A DNA stretch of 33,651 bases from Terriglobia bacterium (GTDB lineage: Bacteria; Acidobacteriota; Terriglobia; UBA7540), in NCBI GenBank assembly GCA_020073545.1, contig JAIQEZ010000048.1, positions 1 to 33,651 of the forward strand, given 5' to 3'. The translations under genes and the position numbers were made by a program. Shown here in pieces: positions 8,553 through 16,413 of the stretch (its first letter is position 1; each line of letters opens with the position of its first letter). A model generated the notes under the pieces. The model ran no database searches and was not told the DNA's origin. It saw only the letters and a program-made list of their open reading frames with translations.

Positions 8553-9620
8553 TCAGATCTCCACGCTCTCCTGCCGTACAGTGCGAAGGTTATTCAGGTT
8601 CTTCAACTGCTCCCTGAGATCGCGCATCTGTTCGTGCAGTTGGCGCTGCCATTCGCCCTGCGTGAGCTGCTTCTGTTTCTCCAGCTCGCGCCGCAACTGG
8701 TCGGCCGCGCCGCGCATCTCCTCCGCCTGCTCCCGCAGTTGCGGGAGATCCGCCGAGTCTAGGTCCCGCCGTGCCGCTTCGGCCACGTGCCGCGCACCCG
8801 GCGTGGAGCGCGTCAGTTCCACAGTCACGGTCTGCTCGCGGTGGTCCCGTACGATGGTCAGGTTCACCTTGCGGGTGTCGTCGGTGAAGTTGTCGTTCAG
8901 TGCCCCGCGGAGTTCGTCCACGGCACCCACCGCTTTGCCGTCCACCTGCACGATTACGTCACCGGCCTTCAGCCCGGCCTTCTCCGCCGCGCCGCCCACC
9001 ATCACCTCGCACACCAACACGCCTTTCCCCTGCTTCACGCCGAAGTATTGCGCGAGCTGCGTGGTGAGGTCGTCGCCGGAAATCCCCAGGCTGGCGCGCC
9101 CTGGACCAAAAGAGAAGTTGAAGTCCGGAAAGTTCATCGGCGGAATGTGAATCTCCGGGACTTGGATGTTGAGGTGTTGATTACCTGGAGCCTCCAATTT
9201 CGCACTCAGGGTGCGAGTCTGCCCGCCGCGCATCACCTTGATTGCCACCGTGCGCCCGGCCGGCGTCTCGCGAATCATGCGGCGCAACTCCGCGCCGCTG
9301 CGCACCCGCCCTCCGTCGAATTCCACAACGACGTCGCCCTTCTCGAGACCGCCCTTGGCGGCCGCGCTGTCCTTTTCGACGTTCGTAACGATCGCGCCGG
9401 CGACGGCAGGCAGCTTCAATTCCTGAGCCTTTTCCGGCGTCACCTCACCAAGAGTGACACCCAAGTGAGCGGACCCGTGGTTGACGAAGAAGATCTGCGA
9501 CGACACCGGCGGATCAGGCGGCTCGGGCGGCTCCGGCAGCTCCTGGCTACGAAAAACTCCCGCGCCGGCAAGCAATAATGTGATCGCAAGCGCCATTCCT
9601 AAGAGAATCTTGCGGTTCAT
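8553..9620 (-). CDS. Exported double-PDZ protein with C-terminal coiled coil
   Basis: 355-residue protein starting at ATG 9620, with GGAGG just upstream; the open frame extends to 9743 but has no domain there. An N-terminal signal or anchor (MNRKILLGMALAITLLLAGAG) leads to a Pro/Glu linker. The first PDZ domain (about residues 50-130) reads HLGVTLGEVTPEKAQELKLP...GAIVTNVEKDSAAAKGGLEKGDVVVEFDG. The second (about 180-265) reads ASLGISGDDLTTQLAQYFGVKQGKGVLVCEVMVGGAAEKAGLKAGDVIVQVDGKAV. A Glu/Gln/Lys/Arg-rich coiled coil follows (about 285-345). There is no protease domain, unlike DegP or RseP. As the last gene of the ECF unit it may be a periplasmic scaffold or peptide sensor (inference). Confidence 0.85.
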   Translation of the reverse strand: MNRKILLGMALAITLLLAGAGVFRSQELPEPPEPPDPPVSSQIFFVNHGSAHLGVTLGEVTPEKAQELKLPAVAGAIVTNVEKDSAAAKGGLEKGDVVVEFDGGRVRSGAELRRMIRETPAGRTVAIKVMRGGQTRTLSAKLEAPGNQHLNIQVPEIHIPPMNFPDFNFSFGPGRASLGISGDDLTTQLAQYFGVKQGKGVLVCEVMVGGAAEKAGLKAGDVIVQVDGKAVGAVDELRGALNDNFTDDTRKVNLTIVRDHREQTVTVELTRSTPGARHVAEAARRDLDSADLPQLREQAEEMRGAADQLRRELEKQKQLTQGEWQRQLHEQMRDLREQLKNLNNLRTVRQESVEI

Positions 9621-9815
9621 GGTTATCCTCCGCGTTCGAGTCGCTCTCCGGAACGTTCCGGCATTGCCTCGACTGCCCGTCTTCCCGGGAGGCCTGACGG
9701 CTCGCTGTTCTATTGGACGCAGCACTCCCGCTTCGGTCATCACGGTTTTCCAAGGCGCCGGCGATGGAGCGCTGATGGGACGGCATGAAAAACCCCACTT
9801 GCGATGAATCAGAAA

Positions 9816-10604
9816 TCACAAGTCTTGGTCGCGCTGGCCGACCCGAATATTCCCGCGAACCGTTCGAAGCTCGACGCGCACGCCGCCCTCGCCCAGGCGC
9901 GCGCGGCGCGTGGAATCACCGGGCACCGAACTCACTTGAAAGGCGTAGTTGCCCAGGATTTTTCCCGCCACGGTGGAGAGCTCCAGGTCGGCGTTCGCTT
10001 GCGCGGGCATCAGCAGGTCCACGTTGCCATTGAGGGTTTCGAGGTTGACCTGAGACTGGGGATCGGGAAGCCTGCGCAGAGAAACGAGAATATTCCCCGT
10101 CAGGGCGCGGGCCACGACCGAGCCTGCCACGTTGACCTCCTCGATATCCCCATGCAGGCTGCGGGCTTTCACGGCGCCTTCGACGTCGCGCACCACAACG
10201 TCCCCTTCCAGCGTGCTGAGCTGCTCCAGGTTCACCTGGCGAGGCACACGCAAGCGGTAGTCCACACGCACCGGCTCATCTAGATCCACAGGATAAAGGG
10301 TGTGGAACGCCAGGCTGCCGGCACGCACTTCCACGGCCACCTCCACATCGTCGAGGCGATCGCTGGGACTCTGGCTGCGCATAGCGACGGTGGCTTCCAC
10401 TTCCGCGCGGTCCCAGCCTTCCACCAGGACGCTGCCGTGTACGTTCTCGACCGAGACGCAGCCTCCCGGCGGAAGCGGGAAACTTTTCGCCCAGACACGC
10501 TCCATGCCGTAAGAAGGTCTCAGCGCGCCTGCCATGCCGAATAGTATGGCCAAAAGCATGGCAAGCTTCAGACCGGGGTGGACTACAGGGCAGCTACTCG
10601 TCAT
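9816..10604 (-). CDS. Exported DUF4097-type beta-repeat protein
   Basis: 262-residue exported protein. The ATG at 10604 overlaps the end of the preceding gene by 11 bp, so translation is coupled; the open frame reaches 10652 without domain support. A signal sequence (LKLAMLLAILFGMAGALRPSYG) is followed by stacked short strands of the DUF4097 type: GGCVSVENVHGSVLVEGWDRAEVEATV, VRVDYRLRVPRQVNLEQLSTLEGDVVVRDVEGAVKARSLHGDIEEVNVAGSVVARALTGNILVSL, then VNLETLNGNVDLLMP, ADLELSTVAGKI and VRVELRTVRGNIRVG. The repeats are less regular than in the upstream paralogue. No enzyme motif is seen. Inferred location: outside the cytoplasmic membrane. Confidence 0.82.
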   Translation of the reverse strand: MTSSCPVVHPGLKLAMLLAILFGMAGALRPSYGMERVWAKSFPLPPGGCVSVENVHGSVLVEGWDRAEVEATVAMRSQSPSDRLDDVEVAVEVRAGSLAFHTLYPVDLDEPVRVDYRLRVPRQVNLEQLSTLEGDVVVRDVEGAVKARSLHGDIEEVNVAGSVVARALTGNILVSLRRLPDPQSQVNLETLNGNVDLLMPAQANADLELSTVAGKILGNYAFQVSSVPGDSTRRARLGEGGVRVELRTVRGNIRVGQRDQDL

Positions 10605-11967
10605 CGTCGTCCTCGTTCCTGTCCCGTTGGTGTTGTTGCCGTTCCTGATCACGCTCGCGGCGGCGACGATCCTTTTCCGTGCGACGCTCCTCCCAGGCTT
10701 TCCAGGTGCTCGCTTCGCGCCGTTGAAGATCCACGAGAGACTGCTCGTTTAGTTTCCGGATTTCGATATTGCCCGCCACGGTCCGAATCTTCAGTACCTC
10801 TCCGCCCCCGTTCAAGCTTCCGTGGCCGCGGATAGTGGTGGGCACAAACTCCTCCTTGTCGCCCAGGATGGTCAGGGGGAAATCCGAGACGATCTTATGG
10901 CCGGCCGCCGCGTCGATGGCCGCATCGATGGTGAGCGGCAGATTAATGGGCAGATAGACGTAGATGTCTCCCATGGAGGTTTCGAGCTGCGAAGAACCAA
11001 AGGTTTTTTGGGTGGTATTGAATTGCGCCAGGATGCGCCCTGCCGCAGTGGAAGCCTTGACGGCGCTTTCCAGCTGCAACAAGTCGATGCTGCCGCCGGC
11101 CGTTTCCACCACCACACGGCCGCGCGCGCCCTGCAAGCGGATGCTGCCGCCCGCGGTCTCCGCGCGGACGCTGCCGCCCACCGGCCCGATCTGAATCTGC
11201 CCGCCGGCGGTCTGGGCCACTACCTCCCCAGCCGCGCCGCCGATCACTACGTCGCCGCCGGCCGTCTCCGCGTGCAGTGTGCCCGCGACCTGACCGGTGA
11301 CGATTTCCCCTCCGCTGGTCTCGAGGTTGGCGTCACCCTTCACATTGTCGACGTGGATCGAGCCTCCCGCCGTGCGCGCCTCCAGCCGGCTGCCGACCTT
11401 CCCGAGGGTGATGCTGCCGCCGGCGGTCTCAATCCGCACCGGGCCCGAGAGGTCCGCGGCGCGCACGTCACCGCCCGCCGTGGTGAGCCGGGCTTCCCCT
11501 TGCAGGGGAGCCTGCAGCGTGACGTCGCCACCCTGCGTCTCCACGTCCAGGTTGTAACGCTGGGGCACGCTGAGCTGAAATCGGATTCCGAAATTAGTAC
11601 CGTGCCGCGCCCGTCCCGAAGTTTGGCTGGTGATGTAGACACCGCCGGCTTCGAGCGAGCGTGCGCTCAGTTCGACGCGATCGAACAAACGGTGAGCCGC
11701 AGCCTCGTCGGACGTGTATACGCGCAAAATCACGACGCATTTCACCTTGTCGCCGGGCTCGGGACGGATGTCCACAGCGCCCCCGTCCGCCCGGAGGAGC
11801 AGCCGCGCCCCTTCCTTAGTCGCCGTTTCAAACTCCCACCGCTGCTCCCAGCCGCGCTCGCGCCGCACCGGCGTACCGGGTTTGAACGGCGCCACGTCGA
11901 GCGCCCCAAGGGGCAGGGCGATCAGAAAAACCAGCAGCGCGAAACTGTACACCCGCTTCTTTCCCAT
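10594..11967 (-). CDS. Exported DUF4097 beta-helix protein with 18-residue repeats and acidic tail
   Basis: 457 residues. A signal sequence (YSFALLVFLIALPLGA) is followed by WEFETATKEGARLLLRADGGAVDIRPEPGDKVKCVVILRVYT, the usual DUF4097 entry. From about residue 143 to 325 it becomes a nearly perfect 18-residue repeat built on TAGGSIxLxxVxGxVxxE, nine units long, which fits a right-handed beta-helix with one turn per unit. The repeat ends at TAAGRILAQF. The tail, from about 415, is very rich in Arg/Glu/Gln and ends in EDDDDE. No catalytic residue is evident. It lies 16 bp from the anti-sigma/HEAT frame and overlaps the second DUF4097 gene. Likely role: an envelope adhesin or scaffold controlled by the ECF factor (inference). 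Confidence 0.85.
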   Translation of the reverse strand: MGKKRVYSFALLVFLIALPLGALDVAPFKPGTPVRRERGWEQRWEFETATKEGARLLLRADGGAVDIRPEPGDKVKCVVILRVYTSDEAAAHRLFDRVELSARSLEAGGVYITSQTSGRARHGTNFGIRFQLSVPQRYNLDVETQGGDVTLQAPLQGEARLTTAGGDVRAADLSGPVRIETAGGSITLGKVGSRLEARTAGGSIHVDNVKGDANLETSGGEIVTGQVAGTLHAETAGGDVVIGGAAGEVVAQTAGGQIQIGPVGGSVRAETAGGSIRLQGARGRVVVETAGGSIDLLQLESAVKASTAAGRILAQFNTTQKTFGSSQLETSMGDIYVYLPINLPLTIDAAIDAAAGHKIVSDFPLTILGDKEEFVPTTIRGHGSLNGGGEVLKIRTVAGNIEIRKLNEQSLVDLQRREASTWKAWEERRTEKDRRRRERDQERQQHQRDRNEDDDDE

Positions 11968-11983
11968 GGTTCGTCTTGGACCT

Positions 11984-12928
11984 TCACTTTCCTAGTTGCA
12001 TCATGGCGTTGGCGCACTTCAAACGGACGTAGGGATTCCGGTCCGTGGTGGCCAAATGGTCGAGGGCGTGCTGAATGGTGGCATCGCGGCCCTCTTTCTC
12101 TTCGTGATCGATCAGCGCGTCCACCGCCGCCACCCGCACACCCGGATTGGAATCGTGCTCGAGCGCGTCGAGGAGGGCGCGGTGCACATCGTCGCCGCAC
12201 TCCATCCCACGCACGGCTTCCAATACCTCCAACCGTACGCCCGCGTTGGGATCGTGCCGCACGGCGTAGAGCAGCGCTTGCCGGATGTTGGGGTCGTTGA
12301 GGTGCGACCGCAGGGCGTCGAGCGTGTCGCGGCGGATGCCCGGATTTTCATAACTCTTCACGGCATACACCAGCACCTGCTGAATCTGCGGGTCGTTGAG
12401 GGAGCCTTCCAGCGTCACTCGCCGCTCCGCGTCCAAGGTGATGCGCACGCCGCCGGTCTGAGGATCAGGGGCAACGCGGCTGATGCCGTTGATCCGCATG
12501 TTCTCGAGGTCAGGGTTGGTCACGGTGGCTGTGTTGACGCCCGTCGAACTCGAGGTGAGCAGCCCGGCGTGCGGCCGCAACGCCCAACCCAGGCCAAACC
12601 CTCCGAGCACCAGCGTCACCCCCAGAGCGAAGCTGGACGCGGGTTGCAGGCGGAAAACTGGCAACCGATTCTGAAACAAGGCGCGCCAGCCGTGCTGCTC
12701 GCGGTCAAGCGCTTCATCGAGCGCCTGGCGCGATTCCGCCAGCAGCGCCGCAGTCGGTTCCCGGCGCGGTCGGTCAGCCAGCACTCGATGGAGTTGCTCG
12801 GTCTTCTCGCGCGCCGCCCAGCAACCGGCACACTACACGAGGTGCGCTTCGCAAGCTGCCCGCTCCTCCGCGGAAAGCTCCTCATAAAGAAACAGCGGCA
12901 GGTTTTCTTCAAACTCCAGGCAATTCAT
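11984..12928 (-). pseudogene. Zinc-finger anti-sigma factor with HEAT domain, interrupted by an in-frame amber codon
   Basis: Reading from ATG 12928 gives MNCLEFEENLPLFLYEEL, then EERAACEAHLV, a TAG at 12835-12833, and CAGCWAAREKTEQLHRVLADR in the same frame. H-L-V-x-C-A-G-C is the zinc-binding end of an anti-sigma (zf-HC2) domain, so the stop sits inside the finger. After it come a membrane helix (SSFALGVTLVLGGFGLGWAL) and, outside the membrane, about four HEAT repeats (IRRDTLDALRSHLNDPNIRQALLYAV, VRLEVLEAVRGM and so on) up to the stop at 11984. A GTG at 12784 could restart translation, giving a HEAT membrane protein without the finger. It is 27 bp after the sigma gene, as expected for its antagonist. 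Either a point-mutated gene or a sequence error. Confidence 0.82.
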
Positions 12929-12954
12929 AGGCACTTCCCTCAACTACAAAACTC

Positions 12955-13587
12955 TTAAACTAGGTCACCTAGCTCCGTGCGCAGCTTCTGCGTGGCGCGG
13001 AACAGGCAATTCTTTACGGTCTGCTCGCTGGTCTTGCACATCTCGCCGATCACCCGCAGTTTCAGCCCCTGGTAATGCTTCAGCTCGAAAACCATGCGCT
13101 CGCGCGGGTTCAGCCGGCCTAGCGCCGCCTGGATGCGATGGGCAATCTCCTTGGAATGGGTGGCACGCTCGGGGTCGAGCGTGGGCCGCTCGTCGGGCAC
13201 GGTCTGGAAATACTCGGGCTCGCCGTCGTTGGCTGGGGGAGCCGCAACTTCCTTACGAGTGTTCCGCCGGCGCAAGTAGTCGAGGCAAACATTCATCACC
13301 ACCCGGTAGAGCCAAGTGGAGAAACGCGCCTCCAGGCGGAAATGGCGCAGCGAGCGGTACACTTTCAAGAACGCCTCCTGATATAGATCGCGTGCTTCTT
13401 CGGGCGAGCCGACGACTTGCAGAGCCAAGCGCAGGACGTTCCGGTCGTAGAGGCGGACGAGAGCCTCGAAGGCAGCACGGTCGCCTTCTTGCGCGCGGCG
13501 GATCAGCGTGAGTTCATCGACCTCGCTCACCCGCGAAGGTTGTTCAGAAGCTTTGCCGGCTAGCTCCAAGCAGGTGCCATCCATCAC
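12955..13587 (-). CDS. ECF-type RNA polymerase sigma factor
   Basis: 210-residue sigma70-family factor of the extracytoplasmic-function group. Region 2: LIRRAQEGDRAAFEALVRLYDRNVLRLALQVVGSPEEARDLYQEAFLKVYRSLRHFRLEARFSTWLYRVVMNVCLDYLRRRN (about residues 27-109). A variable linker rich in Pro/Glu follows. Region 4: RIQAALGRLNPRERMVFELKHYQGLKLRVIGEMCKTSEQTVKNCLFRATQKLRTEL (about 152-207), with the helix-turn-helix at IGEMCKTSEQTVKNCLFRA. It lacks regions 1 and 3, as is usual for the group. It is first in a five-gene minus-strand unit, directly before its presumed anti-sigma factor. Two adjacent ATGs (13587, 13584) make the exact start uncertain. Confidence 0.93.
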   Translation of the reverse strand: MMDGTCLELAGKASEQPSRVSEVDELTLIRRAQEGDRAAFEALVRLYDRNVLRLALQVVGSPEEARDLYQEAFLKVYRSLRHFRLEARFSTWLYRVVMNVCLDYLRRRNTRKEVAAPPANDGEPEYFQTVPDERPTLDPERATHSKEIAHRIQAALGRLNPRERMVFELKHYQGLKLRVIGEMCKTSEQTVKNCLFRATQKLRTELGDLV

Positions 13588-13975
13588 GAGTTAGGTTCAA
13601 ACCTCTCACCGGGCTTAGACGCCCCCAAGGCTAAAAGGTAAGCGTGAAAATGTCGCAACGCAAGTAGTTAGGCCCTGCTCTGCCGAATCGACCCGGCCTC
13701 ACGCGAAGACGCCAGGGCCTCTTTTGGGCCGCCCTGTGCAGCCGCCGAGGTGCAGAGAAGAGGTTCCAGTCTAGCTCTGCGCCTTTGCCCTGAAATGCCC
13801 GCGACGGTCCCTCCGAAAGGCCCCCCCGCACCTCGACTCAGACGGTGAAAAGTGCTATGCTCCGCGCATTACCCGGGGAGGATTTCGAAGATCCGCCTCA
13901 CGCTGCTCGCGTCGGGCGGCAGTGGTTTCGCCTGGGGCTTCCACGGAGCGCGAATCCGACGAGGAGGAACATCCT
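13588..13975. other. Divergent intergenic region
   Basis: 388 bp between the ECF sigma gene (minus) and the zinc-ribbon gene (plus). It must hold both promoters. A plausible plus-strand promoter is at 13833-13861. For the minus strand I see no confident -35/-10 pair. A 66-codon open frame at 13631-13831 has no domain or ribosome site and is not called. Confidence 0.6.
13833..13861 (+). promoter_or_regulatory. Candidate promoter of the zinc-ribbon gene
   Basis: TCGACT (13833-13838), a 17-bp spacer, then TATGCT (13856-13861) preceded by an extended TGC. Four of six positions match the consensus in each box. It lies 114 bp before the ATG. Confidence 0.4.
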
Positions 13976-14662
13976 ATGGCTCAGTTCTGTACCAAGTGCG
14001 GTGCCCCTATGGGAGAAGGGATGAGTTTCTGCACAAGCTGTGGAGCGTCCGTCGCCGGTCCGCCGGCGCCGGCAGCCCGGCCCCCGGCGGCTCCGCCCCC
14101 CAGCGCAGCTCCGGCGGGCGCAGCTCCTGTGACCGCGGCCCCCGCAAGCAAGTCCGGCAGCCCCATCTTCAAGATCATCCTCGCGGTGGTGGCCGTCCTG
14201 ATCTTCTTCAGCCTACTGGGCGTCGGGGCATGCGTCTACGTCTACTATCGCGCTAGGCAAAAGGTGAACCAGCTCAGAAATGAGGCCCGGATTACGTTCC
14301 CCACATCGGTGGGGACGCAGGAAGTTCGCTCCGAGCCGGAAGGCCAAAAGCTAGATCGCGAAACGACCCCGGCCGTAGACCTAGAGGTCCCCATTTACCC
14401 TGGCGCGACACACGCCGAAGGTGGTGGTGCGATGTCGTTTGGCGCAGGAGCCTTCAAGGTCCAGCAGTACACGACCGACGACTCGGTAGACAAAGTCGTG
14501 AGTTTCTACAGGGACAAGATGGGATCGAAGGCAGTTGTGCAGCAGAGTGAAGGCAAAGCGGTGGTTCAGGTGGCGGGGTCGAACGGTCTGATCAGCGTTA
14601 CCGTCGTCCCCGACGATGCGTCCGGGAAAACCAAGTTCACGATTACCCGCATCGGAAAGTGA
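13976..14662 (+). CDS. Zinc-ribbon single-pass membrane protein
   Basis: 228-residue protein starting at ATG 13976 behind GAGGAGG. An N-terminal zinc ribbon (Cys5, Cys8, Cys19, Cys22: FCTKCG...FCTSCG) is followed by an Ala/Pro linker, one membrane helix (about residues 62-88, IFKIILAVVAVLIFFSLLGVG) and an extracytoplasmic part. That part contains a small domain, VPIYPGATHAEGG...FKVQQYTTDDSVDKVVSFYRDKMGSKAVV...ISVTVV, a layout seen in many uncharacterised acidobacterial proteins. The ribbon lies on the cytoplasmic side if the N-terminus stays inside. No function is assigned. It is transcribed divergently from the ECF unit, so co-regulation is possible but not shown. Confidence 0.82.
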   Translation: MAQFCTKCGAPMGEGMSFCTSCGASVAGPPAPAARPPAAPPPSAAPAGAAPVTAAPASKSGSPIFKIILAVVAVLIFFSLLGVGACVYVYYRARQKVNQLRNEARITFPTSVGTQEVRSEPEGQKLDRETTPAVDLEVPIYPGATHAEGGGAMSFGAGAFKVQQYTTDDSVDKVVSFYRDKMGSKAVVQQSEGKAVVQVAGSNGLISVTVVPDDASGKTKFTITRIGK

Positions 14663-14817
14663 TAAGGCCCCCGGCCCAGGTCGGGTGCAAGATCCCTTCG
14701 GGCCGAGCTCAACCCGCCGGCGGGCGGCGCCATACCTCCCAAGTGGCTGCTCGTCTGCAGAAGGGCTGCGCCCATGCGCCTGGCGCCTGGGTGGCTCCGA
14801 AGATCACGAGGCAAAAC

Positions 14818-16203
14818 ATGAAGCACTCTTCTTGGTTCACGGCTTTAATCGTTCTTTCCCTGACCTTGTCGAACGTCTCGGCGTTGCGGGGACAGGCGGC
14901 GAAGCCTGCCACTGCTCCGCCCACACCCTCTTCCATCGACAACAACCCTACGGTCATGCTCCTCAGGCAAGGACACAGCGACGGCGTGCGCGCCAAGGCG
15001 GCGCGCGACTTAGGCAAGGAAGGCAACCCGGCCACCATCCCCGCCCTGGTCGGGGCGCTCAGTGACCCCAGCGCCAAAGTGCGGCGCGAAGTCGTGCTGG
15101 CGCTGGCTCAGTTCCACCAAGCGGAGGTTCTGCCGCCGCTGATCCAGGCCACGAAGGATCTGGATGGTGATGTGCGGGCGCTGGGCGTGCAGTCGCTGGT
15201 GGGCTACTACTCCGGTGTCACGCCAAGTACGGGCCTGACGGGGTTTGTGAAGAAGAGCGTGCAACGTGTCAAGGGGCATTTCGAAGCTGACGACACCAAA
15301 ATCGACCCAGGCGTCGCCGTGGACCCGCAGGTCGTCACGGCACTGCTCGCCACGCTCAAGGACACGCGTTCGATGCAGGCTGCGCGGGAAGCGGCCAAGG
15401 GGCTGGGCACCCTGGTGGTGAAACCGGCGGTGCCGGATCTGGTGACCGCCGCGCACTCCTCCGACACGGACTTGGCGCGCGAGGCACTGAACGGTCTCGC
15501 CAAGATCAAAGACCTGTCGGCAGGCCCACGTCTGGTCGATTTGCTGGACTCGCCGAACAAGGATGTGAAACGCGACGCATGCGTAACCATCGGCATCCTG
15601 CGGACCAATGAAGCCCTGCCCAAATTGCAGTCGATTTTCGAGAGTTCGCCCGATCAAAAAGACCGGGTCGCTGCCATCCAGGGATTGGCTTACCTGGGTC
15701 AGAAGGTTTCCGTGCCCCTGTTCACCAAGGCGCTGTGGAGCGAGGACAAGAACCTGCGCCAAGCGGCGGCAGAAGGATTGGCGCGTGCCGCCGATCCCCA
15801 GAGCCTGGGCGAACTGGAAAAAGCCGTGACTGTGGAAAAAGACGCCGAGGTGAAGCTAGCCATCGAATTCGCCATCACCGCGCTCGACAAGCAGGACTAC
15901 TTAAGCTCCCTGGTGAGTGAGTTGGGCTCGAAAACTCGCGGCGACGTGGCGCGCGCGTATCTGACCGAACTATCCCGGAATCCCGCCTTCCTTCCCAGGC
16001 TTTACCCCTACCTGCAAAATCAGGACTCGGGCGTGAGGAAACACCTGTGCACGGTCTTGATGTACAACGGTGATCAGAGCAGCCTGGAGCCGCTCGATCG
16101 ACTCTCGCACGATCCCGACAGCGATGTAGCGGCGCAGGCCCTGCGTGCCAAGCGCGCCATCCGGGCGCGGCTGGAAGCGGAGACGCCGCCCCCCAAGTCC
16201 TGA
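14818..16203 (+). CDS. Exported HEAT-repeat protein
   Basis: 461 residues from ATG 14818, where a signal sequence begins (MKHSSWFTALIVLSLTLSNVSA); the open frame goes back to 14659 without support. Nearly the whole mature part is built of HEAT/PBS-lyase-like helical repeats, for example VRAKAARDLGKEGNPATIPALVGALSDPSAKVRREVVLALAQF, LAREALNGLAKIKDLSAGPRLVDLLDSPNKDVKRDACVTIGIL and VRKHLCTVLMYNGDQSSLEPLDRLSHDPDSDVAAQALRA. About ten helical pairs can be counted. Between repeats 2 and 3 there is a longer insert (VGYYSGVTPSTG...RVKGHFEADD). No active site is seen; probably a periplasmic protein-binding scaffold. It resembles the HEAT part of the anti-sigma gene in general type only. Confidence 0.82.
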   Translation: MKHSSWFTALIVLSLTLSNVSALRGQAAKPATAPPTPSSIDNNPTVMLLRQGHSDGVRAKAARDLGKEGNPATIPALVGALSDPSAKVRREVVLALAQFHQAEVLPPLIQATKDLDGDVRALGVQSLVGYYSGVTPSTGLTGFVKKSVQRVKGHFEADDTKIDPGVAVDPQVVTALLATLKDTRSMQAAREAAKGLGTLVVKPAVPDLVTAAHSSDTDLAREALNGLAKIKDLSAGPRLVDLLDSPNKDVKRDACVTIGILRTNEALPKLQSIFESSPDQKDRVAAIQGLAYLGQKVSVPLFTKALWSEDKNLRQAAAEGLARAADPQSLGELEKAVTVEKDAEVKLAIEFAITALDKQDYLSSLVSELGSKTRGDVARAYLTELSRNPAFLPRLYPYLQNQDSGVRKHLCTVLMYNGDQSSLEPLDRLSHDPDSDVAAQALRAKRAIRARLEAETPPPKS

Positions 16204-16341
16204 AGGACCTGCCCTGTGAGCCGGCGAGTTTCAAGTCGACGTATCGCGCGCGGCCTCATGTTGATACCGAGGTGTTTTTACAACTGTTAAGCTGGCTAAA
16301 TCGAATAATATGCCTATGTAGAAGGTGACTGCATGGGTTCG

Positions 16342-16370
16342 TTGTGACCACGCGACTCCTGTGTTAACAT
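16342..16370 (+). promoter_or_regulatory. Candidate promoter of mqnD
   Basis: TTGTGA (16342-16347), a 17-bp spacer, then TAACAT (16365-16370), 44 bp before the mqnD ATG, in an unusually AT-rich stretch for this window. Confidence 0.45.
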
Positions 16371-16413
16371 TACCTTTCTGGGCTCCTCGGGGAATGGTGG
16401 ACTGAGAAAAACG

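Noticed and set aside
11100-11480. Regularly spaced GC-rich DNA repeats that could suggest a CRISPR-like or satellite array
   Set aside because: They are the 54-bp codon units of the 18-residue protein repeat in the DUF4097 gene, in frame and with protein-level conservation.
10822-12300. Plus-strand 492-codon open frame opposite the DUF4097 and HEAT genes
   Set aside because: Low-complexity shadow caused by high GC. The minus-strand genes show signal sequences, repeats and coupled starts.
12833-12835. Reassigned TAG (readthrough or pyrrolysine) to explain the in-frame amber codon
   Set aside because: TAG is used as a normal stop elsewhere in the window (SCO1 at 697-699), and zf-HC2 domains have no special residue at this place. 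Mutation or sequence error is simpler.
13631-13831. 66-codon minus-strand open frame in the divergent gap
   Set aside because: No ribosome site, no recognisable composition, and it lies where promoters are expected.
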